From NCBI RefSeq assembly GCF_001420915.1, contig NZ_CP013021.1, forward strand, positions 4,126,501 to 4,190,500: 64,000 nt of DNA, in the 5' to 3' direction. A model generated the notes under the pieces. It had not been told where the DNA came from. It worked only from the letters and a program-made list of their open reading frames with translations, and did not search any database. Source of the stretch: Agarivorans gilvus. Lineage in GTDB: Bacteria; Pseudomonadota; Gammaproteobacteria; Enterobacterales; Celerinatantimonadaceae. The position numbers and the translations under genes were made by a program. Shown one piece after another: positions 37,201 through 45,514 of the stretch; the stretch's first letter is position 1; the number at the start of each line of letters is the position of its first letter.

Positions 37201-37669
37201 CTCTAAATTTAGTGAAACTTTTGCTAAAGTAGACGCGGACTTACAGCAGCTTTTCCCGAAAGTCTTTGGCGGAGGGAAAGCTTGGTTGGAATTATCGTCA
37301 GATGACTTGCTGGAAACCGGGGTGACAATTATGGCTCGGCCTCCAGGTAAAAAGAATGCTAGCATTAGCTTGCTGTCGGGCGGAGAAAAAGCACTCACTG
37401 CTTTGGCCTTGGTTTTTGCGATTTTTCGTCTAAATCCTGCGCCATTTTGTATGTTAGATGAGGTGGACGCACCGCTTGACGAAGTAAATGTGGGACGCTT
37501 TGCTGATTTAGTGCATAGTATGTCCGATAGTGTCCAATTTATATTTATTAGTCACAATAAAGTGACAATGGAAAAGGCCTCGCAGCTTGCTGGGGTCACC
37601 ATGCAGGAGCCTGGGGTGTCCCGCTTGGTCGCAGTGGATATCGAAGAAGCGATAGCCATGGTTGAATAA
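34244..37669 (+). CDS. smc: Chromosome segregation ATPase SMC
   Basis: SMC ATPase that compacts and organises the chromosome. 1141 residues from the ATG at 34244 (MRLKQIRLAGFKSFVD); a TTG seven codons up is also open. Walker A (GPNGCGKSNVIDAVRWVLGE) is at residues 30-50, a hinge at about 500-640, and C-terminal signature LSGGEKALTALALVFAIF with Walker B FCMLDEVDAPLDE. The coiled coils are unusually rich in glutamine. It is followed by zipA and ligA, an order seen in Vibrio, Shewanella and Pseudomonas. Confidence 0.96.
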   Translation: MRLKQIRLAGFKSFVDRTTIPFPTDMTAIVGPNGCGKSNVIDAVRWVLGESNARNLRGGSMTDVIFNGSTKRAAVSKAMVELVFDNQQGRIGGEFASYSEIAVRREVTRDGQNNYLLNGAKCRKRDITDLFLGTGLGPRSYAIIEQGMISRLIESKPQELRVFIEEAAGVSKYKERRRETELRIKHSNENILRLRDIESELAQQVNKLKTQAQAAKRYRQYRERYRELKALICLQELRQLDASIDGADQQHQQAEQQQALAEHAITQAENQLLLLSHQLTEQQELAQRLQGQAFEVKTELAKLEQQQQHIKQQQNQSQQARQRNLEQQASIKQSLEELELQLDEQQQQLEDLAQQQEMQQQLLLELEPQLEQAEQAYNQAQAEQNSFANESQQAKHEAAQLQSQLQHSQRLQQGHQQQLAQAQQGLNQLSSQAEEEIAQLKQQLADAEPQQQQLNQGRRTLSEQKQQVSSDLQALEQQLQQLKLQQTAEQTRLQGVEKLLSQFSCSAQLPLSEVIGVNSGWELAADTVLGTWLQAEWSENLSPEQSLALSAVSEAYDYQFAEPLRHLPSLASQLNQVELSFLCGQVLLVESLEQAFALRQYLRPEQSLITAKGEWLGKYWQQLRPQQYQHSLLSLQQEHQQLSEQLQQVEASLAEQQQGQQNLADTEQALAKELEQQTQLQQNLASQIHQWQSRLALLEQQQQFAEQQREQYQQQVEELSILLEQEQEAQLLLEEQLEEARFQQQQQSEQQLRLAEQLELSSKQVKQVRQTIQQQQHSAHQQQLAIQQQQAAIQASSQQQHYQQQKLDELLAQLSHAPEQHQDELELLAEQIEQLLEQALVLEEQQAQASQAHQQSVQSQQQQQQNLKQAQQHLQRLQQQDTEQRIQQQSLLARRAVLLEQLAEQGENLKHLELSLPEASLEDDYASELAQVDARLKRLGAVNLAAEAEFEQQNARYQELCEQLADLEAAIEVLQAAIAKIDRQTRSKFSETFAKVDADLQQLFPKVFGGGKAWLELSSDDLLETGVTIMARPPGKKNASISLLSGGEKALTALALVFAIFRLNPAPFCMLDEVDAPLDEVNVGRFADLVHSMSDSVQFIFISHNKVTMEKASQLAGVTMQEPGVSRLVAVDIEEAIAMVE

Positions 37670-37689
37670 CAGCTTTAGAGAACAGTTAA

Positions 37690-38667
37690 ATGCAGGAATT
37701 ACGCATCGTACTAATCGTTGTAGGTATTATTTTAATTATTGCCTTACTCGCTCATGGATTTTGGAGTAGTCGCAAACAACGACCTGAAAAACTGCTTAAT
37801 CCTAAACAAAAAATAGCGCCTAAAGAGTCCGGCTTAAATAGAGACGAACAGGGTTTTGACGACTTAGGTGTGGGTGAGGCTAGGGTTATTGGTGATCCGC
37901 TAGAAGATGCGATGGCTAAGTTTGACGATAGTGAAGCCAAGCCCGCCGTTAAAGCTGAGCCGGCTGTAAAACCGAGTGAAGAAAAGCCGCAGCCAGTGCA
38001 ACGTAAAGAGCCGGAGTTTCATTTTTCGGCAGTGGATGACGCACCGCAAATCGCGGATGACCAAGGTTTAGCGGGTTTAGATGCCGAGCCACAACTGGCA
38101 CCGGAAACGCCTCCGCTTGCAGCTGATGAGGAGCCCCTAGTTGAGCCAAGTGCTGAGCCTGAATTTGCCTATTCTGAAGAAGAAGCAAGATCTGCGGAAC
38201 CCGAACTCGAGTCCGAGCCAAAGAAAGACCCTAATGCCCCTGATGATGTGTTTATTGTGAACGTGATGGCGCAGAGCGGCCGTTACTTAAAAGGCCCAGC
38301 TTTGTTAGCCAGCTTAAATAAAATTGGTATGCGTTATGGCGATATGAACATCTTCCATCGTCATTTGGATAATAGCGGTACTGGCCCGGTTATTTTTAGT
38401 TTGGCTAATATGGTGAATCCTGGCACCTTCGATCTGGATAACATCGAGCAATTAGAAACCCGCGGCGTAAGCATTTTTATGACGGTTCCGTGTAAAGGCG
38501 AGCCCACTAAAAACTTTGCCTTGATGTACAAAGCGGCTTCAACTTTAGCTAAAGAGTTGGATGCGATCATGTTAGATGACCAACGCAATCCTTTAACCAA
38601 ACAAACGGTTAATCACTACGAACAGCGCGTACGCGAATATGAGCGTAAGCAACTACTGGTAAACTAA
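37690..38667 (+). CDS. zipA: Cell division protein ZipA
   Basis: Anchors FtsZ to the inner membrane. The 325-residue protein has an N-terminal membrane helix (residues 5-26, IVLIVVGIILIIALLAHGF), a long acidic, proline-rich linker (about 30-185), and the C-terminal FtsZ-binding domain (DDVFIVNVMAQSGRYLKG ... GDMNIFHRH ... NPGTFDLDNIE ... FMTVPCKGEP). It lies between smc and ligA as expected. Confidence 0.96.
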   Translation: MQELRIVLIVVGIILIIALLAHGFWSSRKQRPEKLLNPKQKIAPKESGLNRDEQGFDDLGVGEARVIGDPLEDAMAKFDDSEAKPAVKAEPAVKPSEEKPQPVQRKEPEFHFSAVDDAPQIADDQGLAGLDAEPQLAPETPPLAADEEPLVEPSAEPEFAYSEEEARSAEPELESEPKKDPNAPDDVFIVNVMAQSGRYLKGPALLASLNKIGMRYGDMNIFHRHLDNSGTGPVIFSLANMVNPGTFDLDNIEQLETRGVSIFMTVPCKGEPTKNFALMYKAASTLAKELDAIMLDDQRNPLTKQTVNHYEQRVREYERKQLLVN

Positions 38668-38686
38668 CTTTATTTCAGCAACATTT

Positions 38687-38722
38687 AGCCTTTCCAAGTC
38701 ACTCATTTGGGAAGGCTTTTTT
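38687..38722 (+). terminator. Terminator after zipA
   Basis: An 11-bp stem with one G.T pair, 9-nt loop, and six T residues. It lies just before ligA, so ligA may have its own promoter or depend on read-through. Confidence 0.75.
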
Positions 38723-38737
38723 ATTTAAAGGTCTTGC

Positions 38738-40753
38738 ATGACTCAGCCAAAACAACAAATAGATCAACTCATCGAACAATTAGAACAGTATAACTACCAG
38801 TACTATGTGATGGATCAGCCTTCGATTCCTGACGCCGAATATGACCGCTTGTTTAAGCAACTCAAAGCCTTAGAAGCGCAATATCCAGAACTGCTGCGCG
38901 GTGACTCTCCTACACAGCGCGTCAGTGGTGCTCCGCTGGCGGCTTTTGAACAAATTCAGCATGAAATGCCGATGTTGTCTTTAGACAACGTATTTAGTGA
39001 AGCTGAACTCAGTGCTTTTAATAAGCGAGTGCAAGAGCGTTTAAAACGCAGCGAGCCGGTGAACTATTGTGTTGAACCTAAATTAGATGGCTTAGCCGTG
39101 AGCCTGCTGTATGTTAACGGCCAATTGGTTCAAGCCGCCACCCGCGGTGATGGTAGCACCGGTGAAAATGTCACCGATAATGTCAAAACCATCCGCTCCA
39201 TTCCCTTGCGTCTGCGAGGGAGTGATTGGCCGCAGCGTTTAGAGGTGAGAGGGGAAATATTCATGCCCAAGGCTGGTTTTGAAAAGCTTAACCAGCAGGC
39301 CAGAGAAAATGGCGAAAAAGGCTTTGCTAACCCAAGAAATGCTGCCGCAGGGAGTTTGCGCCAGCTAGATTCAAAAATTACCGCGACGCGCCCATTGGCT
39401 TTTTATGCCTATTCTTTAGGTGTAGTCAGTGACAGCCTTGGTGATAGCCACTATCAAAACTTACAACGCTTAAAAGATTTCGGACTGCCAGTGTGCCCCG
39501 AAGTTCGGGTGGTGCAGGGCAGTGAGGCTTGTTTGGCTTATTACCAAGAAATTGGTGAGCGACGTAATGCCTTAGCCTACGAAATTGATGGGGTGGTGTA
39601 CAAGGTTGATGAGCTTGCTTTACAACAGCTCTTAGGCTTTGTGGCGCGCGCTCCACGCTGGGCCACGGCGCACAAGTATCCGGCGCAGGAAGAAGTTACT
39701 GTACTACGTGATGTTGAGTTTCAGGTAGGGCGAACTGGTGCTATTACTCCGGTAGCAAGGCTAGAGCCGGTATTTGTGGGTGGGGTAACGGTCAGTAATG
39801 CTACTTTGCACAATGCTGACGAAATTGAACGCTTAGGCGTAAAAATCGGTGATAGCGTGGTGGTGCGTCGCGCTGGGGATGTGATCCCTCAGGTGGCCAG
39901 TGTGGTGCTAGAGCGCCGCCCTGATGACGCCAAAGAGGTGGTCTTTCCGCAAAATTGCCCAGTGTGTGATAGTAAAATTGAGCGGATTGAAGGTGAAGCG
40001 GTGGCTCGCTGTGTGGCGGGTTTACAGTGTGCAGCACAACGAAAAGAAGCCTTAAAACACTTTGTGGCTCGTAAAGCCTTAGATATCGACGGGATTGGCG
40101 ACAAATTGGTAGAACAGTTGGTTGAGCAGAACTTGCTAGAAACGCCGCTGGATCTGTTTCGCCTGAAAGATCGACGTGAGCAGTTGTTGAAGCTAGAGCG
40201 AATGGGCGAGAAATCGGTGGATAAGCTGCTTGCGGGCATAGAACAAGCGCGTCAAACCACTTTACCTCGCTTTATCTACGCCCTCGGTATTCGAGAGGTC
40301 GGAGAGGCGACCGCTAGCAACTTAGCGCTGCATTTTAAGCAGCTTGAGGCCATCGCCACAGCCAGCGTAGAACAGCTGTTAGCGGTGCCCGATGTGGGTG
40401 AAATTGTGGCTAAGCATATTCGCTTTTTCTTCAATCGCGAGTTGAATGCTCAGCTGGTGGTCGACTTAGCTGCTCAACTAAGCTGGCCAGCCATTGAGCA
40501 GCCAGCTGCTGAGGAGTTGGTGCTTGACGGCAAGGTAATTGTATTGACTGGCACCTTAAGCCAACTGGGCCGCAGTGAAGCGAAACAAGCACTGCAAGCT
40601 TTAGGTGCTAAAGTCACTGGTAGTGTGTCGAAAAAAACCGATTTGCTGATTGCCGGTGAAGCAGCCGGTTCTAAATTAAGTAAGGCCCAAGAATTGGGCA
40701 TTGAAATATGGGACGAGCAACAGCTGATTGATTTACTGCAGTCCCAAAGTTAG
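38738..40753 (+). CDS. ligA: NAD-dependent DNA ligase
   Basis: Seals nicks in replication and repair with NAD+. 671 residues, E. coli 671. Adenylated Lys115 is in EPKLDGLAV; then the OB-fold region, a Cys4 zinc finger (CPVCDSK...CVAGLQC), helix-hairpin-helix repeats and a C-terminal BRCT domain (KVIVLTGTLSQLGRSEAKQALQALGAKVTGSVSKKTD). It follows zipA after a terminator. Confidence 0.98.
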   Translation: MTQPKQQIDQLIEQLEQYNYQYYVMDQPSIPDAEYDRLFKQLKALEAQYPELLRGDSPTQRVSGAPLAAFEQIQHEMPMLSLDNVFSEAELSAFNKRVQERLKRSEPVNYCVEPKLDGLAVSLLYVNGQLVQAATRGDGSTGENVTDNVKTIRSIPLRLRGSDWPQRLEVRGEIFMPKAGFEKLNQQARENGEKGFANPRNAAAGSLRQLDSKITATRPLAFYAYSLGVVSDSLGDSHYQNLQRLKDFGLPVCPEVRVVQGSEACLAYYQEIGERRNALAYEIDGVVYKVDELALQQLLGFVARAPRWATAHKYPAQEEVTVLRDVEFQVGRTGAITPVARLEPVFVGGVTVSNATLHNADEIERLGVKIGDSVVVRRAGDVIPQVASVVLERRPDDAKEVVFPQNCPVCDSKIERIEGEAVARCVAGLQCAAQRKEALKHFVARKALDIDGIGDKLVEQLVEQNLLETPLDLFRLKDRREQLLKLERMGEKSVDKLLAGIEQARQTTLPRFIYALGIREVGEATASNLALHFKQLEAIATASVEQLLAVPDVGEIVAKHIRFFFNRELNAQLVVDLAAQLSWPAIEQPAAEELVLDGKVIVLTGTLSQLGRSEAKQALQALGAKVTGSVSKKTDLLIAGEAAGSKLSKAQELGIEIWDEQQLIDLLQSQS

Positions 40754-41004
40754 TCAAGCATTGATTGCCTCGTTCCGGTGCAGCATGGTATTTGGGCTAG
40801 CGCTGAGTTGGGGCAATCAGGCTGGTGGCAAAGCTTGTTGCCAGCCGAAATCTGCATGTGTTGTCTAAATGGCAAGCAAAATCCTAGTTAAGCCACTTAG
40901 TTTGTCTATATACCAGACAATTCACTGAATGTTATCCATATTTGGTGTATATTTTGCTTCGTTGCTTAGGCAAGTTCTTGCTGTTATTAGGATTTTAGGT
41001 AGTT

Positions 41005-42315
41005 ATGTCGGTTCTCTCTCCAAATAGTGTGTTTACTTCGTTACAGCAAGATGGGCCATTTGCGGTCACTCGTGATGCTGTGGTCGCCCATCCTTTTTCC
41101 CAGTCGGTACGCGACTGGGTGAAAAATGTGCAAAAAGACGCCAACAATGTGTCTAAATATCGTGCTCTACGCAGTCAGATTTTTGAGTTTTTGGGAATTG
41201 ATAGTTTCTCGCAGATCCAAGCACTTATCGAAGACGAGGAACTGCGTGAGCAACGTAGTGAACGAGCGCTTTACCTATTGGGTAACATGTTTGGCATTAA
41301 CGGCAATCTAAATGAAATTGAAAACCGAATAGATGAGTATGCGCGCACTGCCGACGCCGTTATTCACTCGATTAAAGGTAAAATTCTAGCCCCTTATGCT
41401 TCGCATATTGAAAATACCAACGAAATTGAAGTCACCAATAATCCAGTAGAATTATTGCTGATTATGTTTAACAACAAATATCATAAGAAGGCCCGTTTTG
41501 AAGCTCGGCGTAAGCTGATTTTAATGACCTTAGCGGGCAGTATTGAGCAGCGGGAAAGAGAGACCGAAATCGAAACTAAATTCTCTGCTTTCTTAGCCTT
41601 TTTAAATGGTTATGTATGGAGTCGTGAGCTAAAAATTGGCGAGCTGGATCCGGTTTATTTACACTCTCATCACAGTGAAGAAGATTACTCATGCTCTGAG
41701 GTAGCGGTACTGTCTCCTCAACAAGCTAAGCTGGTGCAGTTAAATAAGCGTGAGCAACTCACTCTGTTGAAACGCCGAAGCTTTACCGTAGGGGAGCGGC
41801 AAATTCCTATTTATGTATCAATACGGAAAAAGCCGCCCGAGGCTAAGGTCTTAAAACTATTACGTAAAAACCAAAAGAATCCGGCGGTAGCGGTGGATGA
41901 TGAATTGGGTTTAATGGCGGTGTTGGATTCGGTGAGTGATATCAAGGCTTTTCAGAAGCATATGACACGCAGTGCCTCGCAAGCCAACTCATTAATGGTA
42001 TTGGAAGATATTTCCGACTCTTTAACGGAGCGTAGCGAATACCATAGCCGTGCTGTAGGCTCTAGCTCTAAAACACCGATGATGAAGTTTTTTGCGCGAC
42101 TTGGTGGAATGCGGGTGGAGTTTATTATTCATACTAATCGCACCTGGTTAAATTATATGTATCAACGAGATGTGGCGCATAACGAGTATGAGGTAAAACG
42201 AATGTTCGATACCGGAGTGATTGAACTGCTTTTTCCTATGGACATTTTTCATTTGAATCATCGCAAGACTCGCGATGAGATGATTCAGTTCTTCCGTAAG
42301 CAAATAGAATCTTAA
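41005..42315 (+). CDS. Unrecognised 436-residue cytoplasmic protein
   Basis: I do not recognise this gene. No signal peptide or membrane helix is visible. The first half is helical and charged; the second half has an alternating pattern: DDELGLMAVLDSVSDIKAF, then SSSKTPMMKFFARLGGMRVEFIIHTNRTWL...DVAHNEYEVKRM. The two segments recall the RelA/SpoT synthetase fold (the D-x-x-G-x-R and E-x-Q-x-R-T regions), but key residues are not clearly conserved, and it is listed as unknown. Start: ATG at 41005 with a TATATT box about 60 bp upstream. It is followed by a perfect palindrome and the convergent panF. Confidence 0.7.
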   Translation: MSVLSPNSVFTSLQQDGPFAVTRDAVVAHPFSQSVRDWVKNVQKDANNVSKYRALRSQIFEFLGIDSFSQIQALIEDEELREQRSERALYLLGNMFGINGNLNEIENRIDEYARTADAVIHSIKGKILAPYASHIENTNEIEVTNNPVELLLIMFNNKYHKKARFEARRKLILMTLAGSIEQRERETEIETKFSAFLAFLNGYVWSRELKIGELDPVYLHSHHSEEDYSCSEVAVLSPQQAKLVQLNKREQLTLLKRRSFTVGERQIPIYVSIRKKPPEAKVLKLLRKNQKNPAVAVDDELGLMAVLDSVSDIKAFQKHMTRSASQANSLMVLEDISDSLTERSEYHSRAVGSSSKTPMMKFFARLGGMRVEFIIHTNRTWLNYMYQRDVAHNEYEVKRMFDTGVIELLFPMDIFHLNHRKTRDEMIQFFRKQIES

Positions 42316-42321
42316 GTTTTA

Positions 42322-42360
42322 AAGTTTGAGTGGCCTGAATCATTCAGGCCACTCAAACTT
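42322..42360. terminator. Long perfect inverted repeat between convergent genes
   Basis: Two 19-bp arms around a single C, which would form a stem of about 17 bp with a 5-nt loop. There is no obvious T tract on either side. It overlaps the panF stop codon. Likely a bidirectional terminator, though a protein-binding site is not excluded. Confidence 0.6.
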
Positions 42361-43807
42361 AGCTTTGCTCAGCCAAGGCTTGCGGTTTAGCCAAACTTAC
42401 CGTCACAAACACCACTAAATTAACCACTAGAGTGGGAACGATGGGGTGAATCCCAGCCATGTCGGGCTTTAGCCACATCAAAGCGATATAACAAATAAGC
42501 CCGCTTAACATAGAAGCAATGGCTCCATGGGCAGAGGCTTTTGACCAATAAAGGCCAAACACTAAAGGCCACAGAAATACCGCCTGCAGGCCTCCCAGAG
42601 CGAGTAAATTAAGCCAAATAATCATATCGGGTGGCTTAGTGGCTGCAACGAATACCAGGCCAGCAAAGATGGCTGTAACCCATAGTGAGCTGCGACTCAA
42701 ACGTCGCTCGGCATTGGCGCCTTCAACTATTTCAGGGTTGATGTAGTTGATATAGAGATCTTTTAGTAGTGTGGCTGACGCTTGAATCAGCTGAGAGTCG
42801 ATGGTGGACATAATCGCAGCCATGGGTCCTGCGAGGAAAATGCCCGCCAGCATGGGCGGTAATACTGTCATCATTAAGCTAGGCATGATTTGATCAGGGC
42901 TTTCTAGCTCTGGCACAATTACCCGCCCCAAGGCGCCTGCTAAGTGGGTACCAAGCATTAATACGCCCATCATCACGGTACTGATGATCATGCCTTTATG
43001 CAGAGAGCGGCTGTCTTTGTATGACATACAGCGCACCGCGGCATGTGGCAGGGCAATTACCCCAAAACAGACCAGTACCCAAAAGCTTAAAATAAATGGT
43101 TGGCTAATAAACCCATCGGGGCCATAGGGCTTAACTAAACCGGGATCAATAGCATGTAATTGGGTCACCAGTTGCGACAGGCTGCCGCCGGCATGGATCA
43201 CCCCAGCCAATAGCAATAAGGTACCAATTAACATCATGACGCCTTGCACGGTATCGGTGAGCACCACCGCGCGAAAACCGCCAATGGTGGTATAGACACC
43301 AACTGTGGCAGCAAAAATAAATAAGCCTTGAAAATAGGAAAGTCCAGTGACGGTTTGCAGCAGCCTTGCGCCACCGACAAACTGCACCACCATGGTTCCG
43401 AAGAAGGCCAGTAGTAGCGCTAAAGAGGCTAAAATGACTACGCTTCGGCTTTTATAGCGGGCGTATAGCATATCGTTTAAGGTCAAGGCATTATGGCGGC
43501 GAGCTTCAATAGCAAACTTCTTGCCTAGTACGCCAAGGGTTAGCCAAGCGGCTGGTAGTTGCACCATTGCCAGCAATACCCAACCTAAGCCCATTTTATA
43601 GGCCGCTCCAGGGCCACCAATGAAGCTACTGGCACTGGCATAGGTGGCCGCAAGCGTCATGGCTAGCACAAAGCCTCCCATGCTGCGGCTGCCAATGAAA
43701 TATTCGTTGAGAAAGCTCCCTGCTTTATTATGCCGACGAGTAAAAAATGCTAGGGCGAATACAATCAGCAAATAGCTGATTAATGGAATGATCAGAGATT
43801 TATTCAT
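42359..43807 (-). CDS. panF: Sodium/pantothenate symporter
   Basis: Na+-coupled pantothenate uptake, needed for coenzyme A. 482 residues (E. coli 483) with about twelve membrane helices. Sodium/solute symporter motifs: YFIGSRSMGGFVLAMTLAATYASASSFIGGPGAAYKMG and GGFRAVVLTDTVQG. It is preceded by a small YhdT-like protein in an 8-bp overlap, as in E. coli. Confidence 0.95.
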   Translation of the reverse strand: MNKSLIIPLISYLLIVFALAFFTRRHNKAGSFLNEYFIGSRSMGGFVLAMTLAATYASASSFIGGPGAAYKMGLGWVLLAMVQLPAAWLTLGVLGKKFAIEARRHNALTLNDMLYARYKSRSVVILASLALLLAFFGTMVVQFVGGARLLQTVTGLSYFQGLFIFAATVGVYTTIGGFRAVVLTDTVQGVMMLIGTLLLLAGVIHAGGSLSQLVTQLHAIDPGLVKPYGPDGFISQPFILSFWVLVCFGVIALPHAAVRCMSYKDSRSLHKGMIISTVMMGVLMLGTHLAGALGRVIVPELESPDQIMPSLMMTVLPPMLAGIFLAGPMAAIMSTIDSQLIQASATLLKDLYINYINPEIVEGANAERRLSRSSLWVTAIFAGLVFVAATKPPDMIIWLNLLALGGLQAVFLWPLVFGLYWSKASAHGAIASMLSGLICYIALMWLKPDMAGIHPIVPTLVVNLVVFVTVSLAKPQALAEQS

Positions 43808-44078
43808 GATGCTCTTTGGGATCTAATGGTAGATCTTGGTAGCAGTACTTAACCATCAGTGCGCACAGTACTGTAAAGATGATGGGACCTATTACGCAGG
43901 ACATTAAAAACCACAGCGGCAGACCCCAATAGAGTTCAGGCAAATTTGTTTGTTCCATCGCTGGGGCTAAACCATAGGCACTGCAGTACCACCAGACAAA
44001 GTAGGCCATGGCGAGCAATAGCGCCATCGCCGCTTCGCGGTTGGCTTGCTGATAATAAGCCGGTTGTTGCGGCATCAT
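43800..44078 (-). CDS. yhdT: YhdT-family small membrane protein
   Basis: 92 residues, with two membrane helices (about 17-37, 53-77) and an acidic C-terminus. Recognised as YhdT by its place and 8-bp overlap just upstream of panF. AGGAGT precedes the ATG; a second ATG follows it. It may assist PanF, but this is not shown. Confidence 0.87.
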   Translation of the reverse strand: MMPQQPAYYQQANREAAMALLLAMAYFVWWYCSAYGLAPAMEQTNLPELYWGLPLWFLMSCVIGPIIFTVLCALMVKYCYQDLPLDPKEHHE

Positions 44079-44311
44079 CTACTCCTAGTTTTGGCGGCTA
44101 AAACTTAAAAGGCCACCTATAAGGTAGCCTTTATCGACGCATTTTTACCATAACTACCAGCATAAACACAGGTTTTTAATACAATTGAGCTGCTTATTGT
44201 TAGTCGCATTGGATGGAGAGTTAATTGCTTGTTTAGCTGAAACCATAAGCTAGCGGGTAATTAAGGTCTTAAAATGAAGGGCTGAGCTATAACTGGCATT
44301 GTTTATCATGC

Positions 44312-45005
44312 AAAGAGTAGGGCGATGTTGCAGCGCTTTTGCATTTAATGTTCAGGCACAAAAAAGCCCGCATTGCTGCGGGCTTAATATTTGCTGGTCG
44401 CTACTGGGCTTGAACCAGTGACCCTCGCCCTATAAAGAGTAGGGCGATGCGGCATCGCTTTTGCTTTTAATATTCAGGCACAAAAAAGCCCGCATTGCTG
44501 CGGGCTTAGTATTTGCTGATCGCTACTGGGCTTGATACCGGCGACTCTCGCCTTATAAAGAGTAGAGCGATGCGGCATCGCTTATGCTCTTTATATTCAG
44601 GTAAAAAAAGCCCGCATTGCTGCGGGCTTACTATTTGCTGGTCGCTACTGGGCTTGAACCAGTGACCCTCGCCCTATAAAGAGTAGGGCGATGCGGCATC
44701 GCTTATGCTCTTTATATTCAGGTAAAAAAAAAGCCCGCATTGCTGCGGGCTTATTATTTGGTGGTCGCTACTGGGCTTGATACCGGCGACTCTCGCCTTA
44801 TAAAGAGTAGGGCGATGCGGCATCGCTTATGCTCTTTATATTCAGGTAAAAAAAAGCCCGCATTGCTGCGGGCTTACTATTTGCTGATCGCTACTGGGCT
44901 TGATACCGGCGACCCTCGCCATGTAAAGAGTAGGGCGATGCGGCATCGCTTATGCTCTTTATATTCAGGTAAAAAAAAAGCCCGCATTGCTGCGGGCTTA
45001 CTATT
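44312..45005 (-). repeat. Tandem array of tRNA-Val 3' fragments and terminators (122-124 bp units)
   Basis: Trailer of the tRNA-Val operon. Five partial tRNA-Val copies (44396-44429, 44518-44552, 44640-44673, 44763-44797, 44886-44920) keep the acceptor 3' strand, T arm and part of the anticodon stem, but the anticodon loop is replaced (TTGTAA to CTATAAAGAGTA type) and the D arm lost. Each unit also has a GCGATG/CATCGC hairpin and a GCCCGCA/TGCGGGC terminator with a U tract on the minus strand. Six terminators are at 44365, 44487, 44609, 44732, 44855 and 44979, each 122-124 bp apart. Only the fragment at 44763 keeps an encoded CCA. This resembles the E. coli tyrT repeat array in design, not in sequence. 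Confidence 0.85.
44979..44998 (-). terminator. First intrinsic terminator after the tRNA-Val genes
   Basis: Stem AGCCCGCA/TGCGGGCT, 4-nt loop TTGC, then nine T residues on the minus strand (44971-44979 as A). Five near-identical terminators follow downstream in the array. Confidence 0.88.
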
Positions 45006-45081
45006 TGGTGGTCGCTACTGGGCTTGAACCAGTGACCCTCGCCTTGTAAGGGCGATGCTCTCCCAACTGAGCTAAGCGACC
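45006..45081 (-). tRNA. tRNA-Val (TAC), copy A
   Basis: 76 nt with GGTCGC acceptor, anticodon TAC in CCTTACAAG, T arm ACTGGTTCAAGCCCAGT, encoded CCA. Identical to copies C and E. Last tRNA of the operon before the repeat trailer. Confidence 0.97.
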
Positions 45082-45172
45082 GAATTTTATGACTGGCTTG
45101 TACCAGTGTATGGTCGGGTTATTAAGAGGTGGGCGATTTCGCCTTTGCTCTGTTTAATACCAAACCTAAATA

Positions 45173-45248
45173 TGGTGGTTGCTACTGGGCTTGAACCAGT
45201 GACCCTCGCCTTGTAAGGGCGATGCTCTCCCAACTGAGCTAAGCAACC
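45173..45248 (-). tRNA. tRNA-Val (TAC), copy B (GGTTGC acceptor)
   Basis: As copy A, but with a compensated acceptor change: GGTTGC pairs with GCAACC. Identical to copy D, supporting duplication of an A/B pair. Confidence 0.97.
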
Positions 45249-45259
45249 TAATTGTAAAA

Positions 45260-45335
45260 TGGTGGTCGCTACTGGGCTTGAACCAGTGACCCTCGCCTTG
45301 TAAGGGCGATGCTCTCCCAACTGAGCTAAGCGACC
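45260..45335 (-). tRNA. tRNA-Val (TAC), copy C
   Basis: Same sequence as copies A and E; 12 bp from copy B. Confidence 0.97.
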
Positions 45336-45426
45336 AAATTTTATGACTGGCTTGTACCAGTGTATGGTCGGGTTATTAAGAGGTGGGCGATTTCGCCTTT
45401 GCTCTGTTTAATACCAAACCTAAATA

Positions 45427-45502
45427 TGGTGGTTGCTACTGGGCTTGAACCAGTGACCCTCGCCTTGTAAGGGCGATGCTCTCCCAACTGAGCTAAGCAA
45501 CC
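45427..45502 (-). tRNA. tRNA-Val (TAC), copy D (GGTTGC acceptor)
   Basis: Same sequence as copy B. Confidence 0.97.
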
Positions 45503-45514
45503 TAAATTGTAAAT

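Noticed and set aside
44312..45005. Possible CRISPR array
   Set aside because: The period is regular, but units are almost wholly repeated with no unique spacers, and each is explained by a tRNA fragment plus terminator. No cas genes are present.
44740..45027. Open frame across the repeat array on the plus strand
   Set aside because: It runs antisense to the tRNA-Val trailer; its repeated peptide simply reflects the 122-124 bp units.
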